42,913 nucleotides of DNA from an uncultured Anaerobiospirillum sp. (GTDB taxonomy: Bacteria; Pseudomonadota; Gammaproteobacteria; Enterobacterales; Succinivibrionaceae), in contig CALXXU010000013.1 of assembly GCA_944392765.1 (NCBI GenBank), positions 1-42,913 of the forward strand, given 5' to 3'. The position numbers and the translations under genes were made by a program. A model generated the notes under the pieces. It worked only from the letters and a program-made list of their open reading frames with translations, was not told where the DNA came from and searched no databases. Positions 15,187 to 22,922 of this stretch are shown one piece after another (the stretch's first letter is position 1; each line of letters begins with the position of its first letter).

Positions 15187-15879
15187 ATGCGTCACAAACG
15201 ATTTAAGTTAGCCTGCGCGGCCCTCGCGCTAAGCTACGTCATCTCCACCGGGCCAGCTGCTCTTGCTGCTGGTATTCCTACGATTGACGTTGCGGCTATT
15301 GCTCAAATGGTGCAGCAACTCATGCAAATGAAGCAACAATATGAGCAAATGCTCAAGGACTATGAGCAACTTCAGGAAATGACCTCAAAGCTTGAGGGCG
15401 TTTCGGGCAAGGGCTCCCTTGAGATTGGAGAAGAGTTAGTTGAGCTCTTCCCAGAACTCAAGGATCTCGACTTAGGGAGCATCAGCGTTGCTAACCTGCC
15501 TAGTGGAGCTCAGAGTATTTACAACGAGCGTGACCTTGGTGCTGCGTGCAAAACACTGGTACCAGCCTCGCGCAAGTTGTGTGAGTCAAGTCAGGCCCTG
15601 ATCGCGCTCAAAGAATACAGTTTTAATGAGGCGGCCAAGAACACAGAAAAGCGGATTGAACGAATTGAGAAGTTGATTGCGACCATCGAAAGCAGTCAAA
15701 CCTCAAAGGAGATTGCGGACTTGCAAGCGCGTATTCAAGGTGAGCTCGCCTTGATCCAAGTGGCACAGATTAACACTCAGCTCCAAAAAGAACGGATCGA
15801 AAGTGTTGAGCGTGCGATCCAGCAACAACGCAAGAATGAAGTGAAACGCTTCTTCTTCGGTTCGGACGAAAGTTCGTAA
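15187..15879 (+). CDS. virB5: VirB5-like minor pilus protein
   Basis: 230 residues from ATG 15187, preceded by GAGGTGTCTT; an upstream in-frame ATG at 15148 would add 13 residues that overlap a dispersed-motif copy. The signal peptide runs to about AALAAGIPTIDV. The mature part is a helical rod (AQMVQQLMQMKQQYEQMLKDYEQLQEM), the pattern of VirB5/TrbJ, which sits at the pilus tip. A central SRKLCESSQ plus an earlier cysteine (AACKTL) could form a disulphide. The stop codon is followed at once by a 51-base imperfect hairpin and then about 1 kb of repeats before virB6, unusual in this otherwise tight operon. Confidence 0.88.
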   Translation: MRHKRFKLACAALALSYVISTGPAALAAGIPTIDVAAIAQMVQQLMQMKQQYEQMLKDYEQLQEMTSKLEGVSGKGSLEIGEELVELFPELKDLDLGSISVANLPSGAQSIYNERDLGAACKTLVPASRKLCESSQALIALKEYSFNEAAKNTEKRIERIEKLIATIESSQTSKEIADLQARIQGELALIQVAQINTQLQKERIESVERAIQQQRKNEVKRFFFGSDESS

Positions 15880-15926
15880 AAACGGCCAATTTTGAGCGTT
15901 TTTAGCTCAAAATCGGTCATTTTTAC
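15876..15926 (+). terminator. Long imperfect hairpin overlapping the virB5 stop
   Basis: GTAAAAACGGCCAATTTTGAGC-type left arm pairs over about 22 bases with a GCTCAAAATCGGTCATTTTTAC-type right arm, loop GTTTTTA, with few mismatches. It starts within the stop codon of virB5. It could end or attenuate transcription, protect the 3' end of the upstream message, or belong to the repeat region. There is no long T run after it, so I am unsure it is a terminator. Confidence 0.4.
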
Positions 15927-16310
15927 TCGATTTTGCGGCATTTTGTCGCAAATTTAGCCAGTCTGGAGTCAACTCTACTAATCACACTTAAGTCATCAGT
16001 TATTGGCTCCAGATTTAAAGCAAAATCAGCAGTTTTTAGCGAAAAATCACTGATTTTTGACAAAAAACGCACGATTTTGGCCAAATTTTGGGCAAAAGCC
16101 GTTAATACTCGGTCGCCACAGTTCTCATGATTTTTACCGTACTGTAAAAATCAAGGCGCATCATTCATGCTGCCATTGGGGATTTGGTACCGATTACGGC
16201 CCAAAATCACGTGTTTTAGCACCTAAAGCAGTCCGGTCGAACTGGCTGGCCTCAGCTTGAGGGCGGGAACTGGAAAGCAAAGTGCCTTCCCAGTTCCCGT
16301 TTACATAAAA
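15927..16310. other. Noncoding spacer before the 179-bp repeats
   Basis: No gene is visible. It contains degenerate pieces of the A/T repeat (about 16015-16090), palindrome copy 3, and a short inverted repeat at about 16263-16303 (GGGAACTGG ... CCAGTTCCC). The latter is a hairpin of nine pairs without a T run. Confidence 0.6.
16129..16152. promoter_or_regulatory. Palindrome copy 3 (candidate KorB/ParB site)
   Basis: Perfect arms GATTTTTAC and GTAAAAATC around CGTACT, followed by AAGGCGC as in copy 1 and copy 2. It lies in the noncoding region inside the secretion operon, upstream of the 179-bp repeats. It could serve partition (a centromere) or repression of the second half of the operon. 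Confidence 0.65.
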
Positions 16311-16900
16311 CTGAACGTTTTGGCCAAAAATCAGCGATTTTCACGCAAAAACGTGCAATTTTCATCGATTTTGGCTCAATTTTGACCAAAATTGCGTGAT
16401 TTTACGTGATTTGGTTAGCTCCAGTGTGGTGCCCTAAAACCTAGCTGCGCCAGAAGTGACACGTCAGCTCGGCTTTAGATGCCACAAAATGAGAGTTTTT
16501 GACCAAAAATCAGCGATTTTTGCGCAAAAACGCATGATTTTCACCGATTTTGGCTCAATTTTGACCAAAATTGCGTGATTTTACGTGATTTAGTTAGCTC
16601 CAGTGTGGAGCCATAAAGCCTCGCTGCGCCAGCAGTAACGCGTCAGCTCGGCTTTAGATGTCACAAAATGAGCGTTTTTGACCAAAAATCAGCGATTTTT
16701 GCACAAAAACGCATGATTTTCACCGATTTTGGCTCAATTTTGACCAAAATTGCGTGATTTTAGCACCTAAAGCAGAAGTGCATCATTTGCATCTCGGCTT
16801 TATGGTGGGAAAAAGGGTGTTTTTGACCAAAAATCATCGATTTTTGCGCAAAATCGCTCGGTTTTTACCGATTTTTGCTCAATTTTGAGCAAAGTCGCAT
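16311..16900. repeat. AT-rich 179-bp tandem repeats between virB5 and virB6
   Basis: The marker CCAAAAATCA-CG recurs at 16324, 16503, 16682 and 16827, giving spacings of 179, 179 and 145. Each unit begins with about 85 bases rich in small inverted repeats (AAAAATC-AGC-GATTTTT; CAATTTTG-AC-CAAAATTG), then TTAGCTCCAGTGTGG, a GCGCCAG segment and CAGCTCGGCTTTAGATG. The third unit lacks about 34 bases and the fourth is partial. A degenerate relative lies at about 16015-16090. No open frame here looks coding. The region interrupts the operon and also holds palindrome copy 3. Candidates: replication origin, partition centromere, or a structured RNA in the operon message. Confidence 0.85.
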
Positions 16901-16915
16901 CATGGGAGATTAGCT

Positions 16916-18061
16916 ATGGATGACCGCTTTTCTTTTGAGAATGTTGGCACCATGATCGAAGATTCGATCTCCACTTTCTCTTCTGATGTTTCGGCTGCCC
17001 TGATCTCGAACATCACGCCGATTATCTTCACCTGCGTGCTGCTTTACTTCACTCTTAAGGGCTTCATGTTCTTAACGGGGCGTGCGGCCGGTGCTATCCC
17101 TGATAGCGTGGTCGCGGCTTTCAAGATTGCCCTAATCGGCATGTTTGCTCTTAACGCGGGCAATTTCGTTCATTTCGCCCTCGGTGCGATCAATGGACTT
17201 GAGGGCCTGCTGCTCGATAGCGTGGCCCCAGGTGCTGATAACGCGTGGCAAACTTGTGATGGCATCTGGAGCGCCAGCATGGATTCAGGAGTAAAGCTCA
17301 TCACTCTCATAGGTGAGCTCGATCTGTGGGATATGATGGCCGGTGATGGTATCGCACAAACGCTCATGATCTTGCTCCTTGCGGTGCTGTTCTTTATCGG
17401 CGCAGTCATCCTCTCGATTCTTGCTTTTGCGATCATCGTACTCAACAAGATCGGGCTTGCGATTGCCTTGGGCTTCGGCCCCTTCTTCCTGTGCGCTCTG
17501 ATGTTCCCTCTTACCCGCTCGTGGTTTGATGGCTGGCTCAAGGTAGTGCTCACGATGCTTTTCACAATCATCATCATGGTGGCAATGCTTCAGCTCGCTG
17601 CGCACATTTTTGAGCAACATGTTGTTGAGGTTGATCGGGCCATTGATGAAAAAGATGAGTATGCCAGCATCTTGGACAATGTTTTGGCCTTCCTGCTTAT
17701 CTGCCTTGCCTTTGGCTACATCTTCAGCAAGCTGCCGGAAATTGCCTCGGCCATGGTCGGCGGTGTTGCTTTCACCATTCCGGGGCTGCCTAATCCTTTT
17801 AAGTTCCAGCCTAAGGAAATGCCAAAGGAGGCCAAAGCCCCCGATTTGCCTTCAGTACAAACTTCGGCCCCAAGTACCGTCTTGGCTTTAAGCGACATGC
17901 GCGCTAATCGTGCTCTCAGTGCAGCTCTGGCCGCTCCTGCTCCAACTCAAGCCTTAGCGGCTCCTGCCACAACCATGTTAGGGCAAACAATCAGCGCGAT
18001 GCGTGATCATAACGCGGCCATTGCCGCCCTGCCGTATCGCTCTTTGGGCCTTAGCTCTTAA
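16916..18061 (+). CDS. virB6: VirB6-like polytopic inner-membrane protein
   Basis: 381 residues. Several hydrophobic helices are visible: IITPIIFTCVLLYFTLKGFMF-like at about 30-55, AFKIALIGMFALNAG at 65-85, then a cluster at about 140-220 (LMILLLAVLFFIGAVILSILAF; IGLAIALGFGPFFLCALMF; VVLTMLFTIIIMVAMLQLA) and another at about 260 (VLAFLLICLAFGYIF). GFGPFFLCALMFP-T-SWFDGWLK is the signature region of VirB6/TrbL. It forms part of the inner-membrane channel. The C-terminal 90 residues are A/P-rich and cytoplasmic or periplasmic. GGGAG lies before the start. It begins the second half of the operon after the repeat region and may have its own promoter there. Confidence 0.9.
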   Translation: MDDRFSFENVGTMIEDSISTFSSDVSAALISNITPIIFTCVLLYFTLKGFMFLTGRAAGAIPDSVVAAFKIALIGMFALNAGNFVHFALGAINGLEGLLLDSVAPGADNAWQTCDGIWSASMDSGVKLITLIGELDLWDMMAGDGIAQTLMILLLAVLFFIGAVILSILAFAIIVLNKIGLAIALGFGPFFLCALMFPLTRSWFDGWLKVVLTMLFTIIIMVAMLQLAAHIFEQHVVEVDRAIDEKDEYASILDNVLAFLLICLAFGYIFSKLPEIASAMVGGVAFTIPGLPNPFKFQPKEMPKEAKAPDLPSVQTSAPSTVLALSDMRANRALSAALAAPAPTQALAAPATTMLGQTISAMRDHNAAIAALPYRSLGLSS

Positions 18062-18090
18062 TTCACTCTCACAAACAAAAGGATGATGTT

Positions 18091-18435
18091 ATGACTTTCG
18101 CTCCTAAGCTTGCTCCAGTTGCTTTGCTCTTGTCACTCACGCTCACTGGCTGCCTCTCGACCCAAGATCCTAATCTCAATGCCACAGCTTCTCAAATTGG
18201 AGCTCAAGCAGTGTCATCGGCGGCTGATGTGGCCTCGGACTCAATCGGTGATATTGCGTCCAGTTCCGCCTCTGACGCCGTGCGCTCGATGGCCTCTGAC
18301 GTGCTGCCGCCTTCGACCTCGCGCAAGGCCGGGGCGGTGGCTGGTGATACCGCCTCATCACTCTTTGATAGCGTGGTTGGGTCGTTATTTGGCTCGGATG
18401 AGGCCAGCGGGGAAAAAGAAAATGAAAAGCGCTAA
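18091..18435 (+). CDS. Small Ala/Ser-rich lipoprotein in the T4SS operon
   Basis: 114 residues. A clear lipobox, LTLTGC at about 18-23, follows a hydrophobic signal, so the mature protein starts at Cys23 and is lipid-anchored. The rest is low complexity (repeated SSAADVASDS, ASSSASDAV) with an end containing ASGEKE, where the DNA is a forward copy of the dispersed motif (18403-18420). No family is recognised. It could be an entry-exclusion or channel-associated lipoprotein; position between virB6 and the VirB7-like gene is the only hint. Its stop overlaps the next start by 14 bases. Confidence 0.75.
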   Translation: MTFAPKLAPVALLLSLTLTGCLSTQDPNLNATASQIGAQAVSSAADVASDSIGDIASSSASDAVRSMASDVLPPSTSRKAGAVAGDTASSLFDSVVGSLFGSDEASGEKENEKR

Positions 18436-18622
18436 TCAAAGCGGGGCTCAAAGTCTGGGCCGCAAAATCACGGCCCAAATGGCTTTAGTCACGCTGCTTG
18501 CTCTGAACCTTGCCGCTTGCTCTTCCCCGCCGGATCCACCTCAGCCCGTCGGCCCTAAGGTCTCAATCAACTCAGAGCAGTTACAGCAAGAACTCAATCA
18601 AGGACTAATAGTCAAGGAATAA
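18422..18622 (+). CDS. virB7: VirB7-like lipoprotein
   Basis: 66 residues. After a basic start (KSANQSGAQSLGRK) comes a signal ending in the lipobox LNLAAC, then a short proline-rich mature part (SSPPDPPQPVGPKVSIN). Small outer-membrane lipoproteins in this position (just before virB8) are VirB7, which stabilises VirB9 in the outer-membrane core. The start lies inside the previous gene in another frame, a tight overlap implying coupled translation. VirB7 proteins are too divergent for a sequence-based assignment, so this rests on size, lipobox and order. Confidence 0.7.
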   Translation: MKSANQSGAQSLGRKITAQMALVTLLALNLAACSSPPDPPQPVGPKVSINSEQLQQELNQGLIVKE

Positions 18623-18631
18623 GGTGGCACT

Positions 18632-19357
18632 ATGTTTGGCAAGAACAAGAAAACGGCACCAAGTAAGCCTCAGGCTGTCAGCAAGCGCCAGCAACAATAT
18701 GAAACGGCGCTCAGCTGGGAGTCGGCACGGCTGCAAATGGTGGTGGCCTCAGAGCGCAAAGCATGGAACTTAGTCAAGCTCCTTGCGGCGTGCTTTCTCC
18801 TCACCTGCATCGCGTTAGTGTGCCTGATGCCGCTTAAAACCGTGGCGCCTTACGTCATCAAGGTCGATGAGTCGACTGGGATGGCAGAAGTCTTAAGTAT
18901 TGCCAACACTCGTGAGATCCCAGTAAGTGAAATGATGAACAAATATTGGGTCTCACAGTACGTGCTCGCCCGTGAAACTTACGATTGGCGCACATTAAAC
19001 CAAGAATACATCAAGGTCAGAGAACTGAGCTTGCCTAACGTTTTTGAGCCTTACGCCACTCAGTTCGGCACTCATGCCGAAAGTCTGGAAATGCGGCTCA
19101 AAGATGATTACCGCGTCTTAGTTAAGCTCAGCTCCATCGTGATTAACTCAGACTACATCGCGACGGTGCGCTTTACCAAGTCGGTGCATAACAATCGCAC
19201 TCAAACGGTAGAGTCTGAGCAAGGGTGGACGGCAACTATCGGCTTTGAGTACTTCCCAACCTACGAAGTGCCAGAAGAACGCCGCATTGTGAACCCATTC
19301 GGGTTCAAGGTCACGTCTTACCGCGTTGATCCCGAAATTGCCAAAGTAGGAGACTAG
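18632..19357 (+). CDS. virB8: VirB8-like T4SS core protein
   Basis: 241 residues, normal for VirB8/TrbF. A short cytoplasmic tail is followed by one membrane helix at about 48-70 (LVKLLAACFLLTCIALVCLMPL), then a periplasmic NTF2-like domain with TVAPYVIKVDESTG and YVLARETYDWRTLNQEY, which is the family's conserved stretch. It scaffolds the channel at the inner membrane. It ends two bases before virB9. AAGGTGGCACT precedes the start. Confidence 0.92.
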   Translation: MFGKNKKTAPSKPQAVSKRQQQYETALSWESARLQMVVASERKAWNLVKLLAACFLLTCIALVCLMPLKTVAPYVIKVDESTGMAEVLSIANTREIPVSEMMNKYWVSQYVLARETYDWRTLNQEYIKVRELSLPNVFEPYATQFGTHAESLEMRLKDDYRVLVKLSSIVINSDYIATVRFTKSVHNNRTQTVESEQGWTATIGFEYFPTYEVPEERRIVNPFGFKVTSYRVDPEIAKVGD

Positions 19358-19359
19358 CT

Positions 19360-20226
19360 ATGGCGCTTGCTTACCTCCTTACCTCACGCCTTGCGCTGCT
19401 CGGGCTCATCTTGGTGACCTTAGGCTGGTTTGACTCCGCTTTGGCGCTGCAAACGCCGGTGCGCTCAAAGCTCGATCACCGCATCCAGCATATCGAATAC
19501 AACTCAGAGAACGTCACGCGCCTCAATGCCGCAAACGGCTTCATCACTACAGTCATCTTTGCACCGGGCGAAAAGGTCGTGAACTATGGCTCAGGCTACT
19601 CCACGGCGTGGGAGTTTGCCACAGCCGACAATCAATTTTTTCTCAAGCCTAAAGACAAAGATGGCACGACTAACTTAATCGTGGTGACCAATAAGCGCAT
19701 TTATAGCTTTGATGTCTACCTCGTGGAAAAGCCTACCAATGCCACTTATAAGCTCACCTTCTCCTACCCCGAAGAAAATAAGGCGATCGATGAAACTAAG
19801 CTAGAGCAAGGCTTGCTAGATGATCTGCTCAATCAGCCCGATCCCAATATTGCCACTAATCCGCATCTCAAAAACTGCGCGTACAGCATGAATTTTGGCG
19901 AAAGTGCAGGCTCACGTCAGCTCGCTCCGCTGCAAGCCTTCGATGATGGCCTTTTCACTTACTTTAAGTTTAGGCCCAATACCGATTTTCCGGCTATTTA
20001 TCGGGTTTCCTCGGATGGTGAAGCTATCGTGAACACTCATATTGAGCAAGATACGCTCGTCGTTCACGGGGTTTATCCAGAGTACCGCCTGCGCGCGGGC
20101 TCGGATGTGGTGGGCATATACAACGAAAAGTTTGCGCAAGGGGTGGGCAAAACCAGCGTGCGTCATGAGCAAGCGCTCAAAGATAGCACCTCGGTTACTG
20201 GGGTTGCGCGCACCATCAAGGAATAA
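19360..20226 (+). CDS. virB9: VirB9-like outer-membrane core protein
   Basis: 288 residues with a signal peptide ending near SALALQTPVR. The N-terminal domain carries VIFAPGEKVVNYGSGYSTAWEF and NLIVVTNKRIYSFDVYL, typical of VirB9/TrbG; the C-terminal beta domain has TYFKFRPNTDFPAIYRVSSDGE and YRLRAGSDVVGIYNE. It forms the outer-membrane core ring with VirB7 and VirB10. AGGAGACTAGCT overlaps the end of virB8. Length and motifs are normal. Confidence 0.93.
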   Translation: MALAYLLTSRLALLGLILVTLGWFDSALALQTPVRSKLDHRIQHIEYNSENVTRLNAANGFITTVIFAPGEKVVNYGSGYSTAWEFATADNQFFLKPKDKDGTTNLIVVTNKRIYSFDVYLVEKPTNATYKLTFSYPEENKAIDETKLEQGLLDDLLNQPDPNIATNPHLKNCAYSMNFGESAGSRQLAPLQAFDDGLFTYFKFRPNTDFPAIYRVSSDGEAIVNTHIEQDTLVVHGVYPEYRLRAGSDVVGIYNEKFAQGVGKTSVRHEQALKDSTSVTGVARTIKE

Positions 20227-20239
20227 GGGGTGATGACTG

Positions 20240-21775
20240 ATGAGCCAAAAGCCCGATCAAGACAAGCAAGACACTTTAGACTTAGTAACCGAAATGCGTG
20301 GCTTAAGTCCAGAGCCTACCGGCCAAGATGCTCAGGACTCTGAACGTGATAGCACGGCAAATGATAGTGCTGCTAGCGCTGAAACTAGTGCGGCCAGCGA
20401 TGGCACTAGCACTGCTGCGGGTATGTACTATGATGATGACTCATCAAGTGATACCAGGCAAAGCTCAGAGTCATCCGACTCGGCTCAAGCAGATCCGCCT
20501 CCGATTCCTAGCGTCGCGGCTGGGGCCAGTGACGAGTCTGAGCAAAACTTGACTAGTCAAGGCATCCCTTCGGTTACCGGTGGCGGTAATGCAGGCAACG
20601 ATAACAAGAAAAAGGGCTTGTTTTTGCTCCTCTTCGCTCTCGTGCTGCTCGTCGTCGGCCTGATCGTCTGGTTCAAATTCTTCAAACAACCAGAAGTTGC
20701 TCCAACTGAAGCCAGCGCACCGGTCTCAAACTCACTGACCAGTAGTCGCCAGCTGGCTGCGGTTGAACTGCCCGTGGCTCCGCCAGAGCCCGAAAAGCCT
20801 GATGAGCCAGTTGAGCCAGCGGCCCCCGCTGAGATTCAACCTCCGGTGCTTATGCCGCCTCCGACTGCGGCGGCGGGCAATGTCGACGCCAATGGAGATC
20901 CGCTGCCCACTCTTGAGGAATTAAAGTTTGCGGCTCCTATGATGGGTGCAGTGCAAAGCACGGGCACTTCAGGTGGCTCATATGGCGCAAGCTCGGGCAC
21001 GGCTTCAGGCTACGGTGCTGCGGCTGGAACTGCAGGCTATGATGCGGCCTATGGGGCCAGCGCATTAAATGGATCGATGCCAGCGGGGCAAGGCTCAAGC
21101 GGGGCCTTGGCTTCACAACTAAACGCCGTCCCAACGCCTTCATCTGATGCTCGCATCATCAAGCAGCAAAGCCTCACCCTGTCTAAGGGCACCGTCATTG
21201 AATGCATCTTAGAAACTAGAGTTGATACCACTGTGCCGGGTATGACCACTTGCGTCATCCCGCGTGATATCTACTCCATGAATGGCCGCATCTTGCTCAT
21301 TGAACGGGGCACCAAAGCAATTGGAGAGTATCAAGGCGCGGTGCAAAACGGCTTAGCGCGCATCTTCATGCTCTGGACGGAACTGCGTACCCCAAACGGC
21401 GTCTCGATCCAGCTTAATTCCCCGGTGGCTGATGCCATGGGCGGTGCAGGTATGGGCGGTTATGTCGATTATCACTGGTTCAAGCGCTTTGGCAATGCCT
21501 TGCTCTTCTCCTTGATCTCGGACGGCTTCCAATACATCGTGAACACAGCCCAAGAAAACAACAATAACGGTGATGTGACCTACGAGAACACACAAAACGG
21601 CATGGACGAGATTATCAAAGAAGCGATGGCGCAAAGTGGAAACATTCCTCCTACGCTCATCAAAAATCAAGGTGAACGCGTCTCCATCTTCGTGGCTCGT
21701 GATCTCAACTTTTCGCAAGTCTATGGCGTCAAGCGGGGCCAAAACCACGCGGCGGCCATGGTCAGCGCTTATTAG
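20240..21775 (+). CDS. virB10: VirB10-like T4SS core protein
   Basis: 511 residues. A long acidic Ser/Asp-rich cytoplasmic region (1-125) precedes one membrane helix at about 131-150 (GLFLLLFALVLLVVGLIVWF). A proline-rich periplasmic stretch and a Gly/Ala/Ser/Tyr tract (GASSGTASGYGAAAGTAGY) follow. The TrbI domain begins around 290 (LTLSKGTVIECILETRVDTTVPG, VIPRDIYSMNGRILLIERGTK) and ends with the conserved segment INGERVSIFVARDLNFSQVY-like. VirB10 spans both membranes and senses the ATPases. The cytoplasmic tail is longer than in Agrobacterium VirB10. A forward copy of the dispersed motif lies at 21079-21093. Confidence 0.93.
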   Translation: MSQKPDQDKQDTLDLVTEMRGLSPEPTGQDAQDSERDSTANDSAASAETSAASDGTSTAAGMYYDDDSSSDTRQSSESSDSAQADPPPIPSVAAGASDESEQNLTSQGIPSVTGGGNAGNDNKKKGLFLLLFALVLLVVGLIVWFKFFKQPEVAPTEASAPVSNSLTSSRQLAAVELPVAPPEPEKPDEPVEPAAPAEIQPPVLMPPPTAAAGNVDANGDPLPTLEELKFAAPMMGAVQSTGTSGGSYGASSGTASGYGAAAGTAGYDAAYGASALNGSMPAGQGSSGALASQLNAVPTPSSDARIIKQQSLTLSKGTVIECILETRVDTTVPGMTTCVIPRDIYSMNGRILLIERGTKAIGEYQGAVQNGLARIFMLWTELRTPNGVSIQLNSPVADAMGGAGMGGYVDYHWFKRFGNALLFSLISDGFQYIVNTAQENNNNGDVTYENTQNGMDEIIKEAMAQSGNIPPTLIKNQGERVSIFVARDLNFSQVYGVKRGQNHAAAMVSAY

Positions 21776-21783
21776 GGGGATTT

Positions 21784-22893
21784 ATGGCCAATACTGTTGC
21801 CAGCACGGCAAACGGGGGCAAAGACACATCAGTAAACTTCATGCTGGGGCCACTACAACCTTACCTCGATGCGTCTGACGTCACCGAAATTTGCGTGAAC
21901 CGGCCCTTTGAGGTGTTTGTTGAGCGTCAAGGCAAGTGGTGCAGCTATGATGTGCCAGAGCTCAGCTATGATCACTTGATGCGGCTGGGCGTGGCGGTGG
22001 CTACCTTCGCTAATTCCGTGTTTGGGGAGTCGACTCCGATTGTCTCAGCAGTGCTGCCGCATGGTGAGCGCTCGCAATTTGTCATGCCTCCGGCGTGTAA
22101 AGATGGCACGATCTCGATCACGATCAGAAAACCCGGCTTTACTGTGCGCACCTTAGATAGCTACGTCAAAGATGGCTTCTTTGACCATGTTTGCACCGTC
22201 CAAGAGTTGCCTGATGCTGATCAGGAGTTGCTCAATCTCGGGGCTCAAATGCAAGATTGTGAAACTCTTGCGGAATTGGCACAAAAACGGGCCAATTTCC
22301 TCATCAGAGCAGTGGAATTAGGCAAAAACATCGTGATTGCGGGTGAAACGGGCTCAGGTAAAACCACATTTATGAAAGCACTGATGCAAGCGATTCCGAC
22401 TGACGAGCGCATCATCACAATTGAGGACGTGCCAGAGCTTATGTGGGGCCTGCCTAATCACAAAAACCAAGTCAACCTGCTCTATCCATCGGAAGCAAAG
22501 GAAGATAGCATCATCACGGCCGCATCATTAATGAGATCGTGTTTGCGCATGAAGCCCGATCGTATCTTGCTTGCCGAATTGCGTGGCGGTGAAACATTTG
22601 ATTTCCTCAATGTCTGCCTCTCAGGGCACGGGGGCACGATCACATCTTGTCACGCGGGCACCTGTCAAGGCGTGTTCGATTACCTCGCACTCAAGGTGCT
22701 CCAGTCGCCGGTCGGCATGTCCCTGCCCCATGATGTCATCAGGCAGTTGCTCTTTAAGGTGCTCGATATCGTGATTTGTATCCACAATGACAAGAAGTCA
22801 GGCTTAGGCCGTCATATCACAGAAATGTGGTATGACCCTTATTACAAACTCAACCTCTCAAAGTCCCACTCGCTGCAAGAAACTCAAGACTAA
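21784..22893 (+). CDS. virB11: VirB11-like hexameric ATPase
   Basis: 369 residues. After an N-terminal domain, Walker A GETGSGKTTFMKAL lies at about 185-198; the Asp/Walker B region is RIITIEDVPEL, and the conserved RILLAELRGGETFDFL plus SGHGGTITSCHAG (the histidine box) follow. It is the traffic ATPase at the cytoplasmic base that switches between pilus assembly and substrate transfer. GGGGGATTT precedes the start. All key motifs are intact. Confidence 0.95.
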   Translation: MANTVASTANGGKDTSVNFMLGPLQPYLDASDVTEICVNRPFEVFVERQGKWCSYDVPELSYDHLMRLGVAVATFANSVFGESTPIVSAVLPHGERSQFVMPPACKDGTISITIRKPGFTVRTLDSYVKDGFFDHVCTVQELPDADQELLNLGAQMQDCETLAELAQKRANFLIRAVELGKNIVIAGETGSGKTTFMKALMQAIPTDERIITIEDVPELMWGLPNHKNQVNLLYPSEAKEDSIITAASLMRSCLRMKPDRILLAELRGGETFDFLNVCLSGHGGTITSCHAGTCQGVFDYLALKVLQSPVGMSLPHDVIRQLLFKVLDIVICIHNDKKSGLGRHITEMWYDPYYKLNLSKSHSLQETQD

Positions 22894-22922
22894 CTCGGCA
22901 CCGTGTGCCGATTGGAGCGCTT

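Noticed and set aside
16311-16900. CRISPR array in the 179-bp repeat region
   Set aside because: Units are long and nearly identical throughout, without unique spacers, and no cas gene is present.
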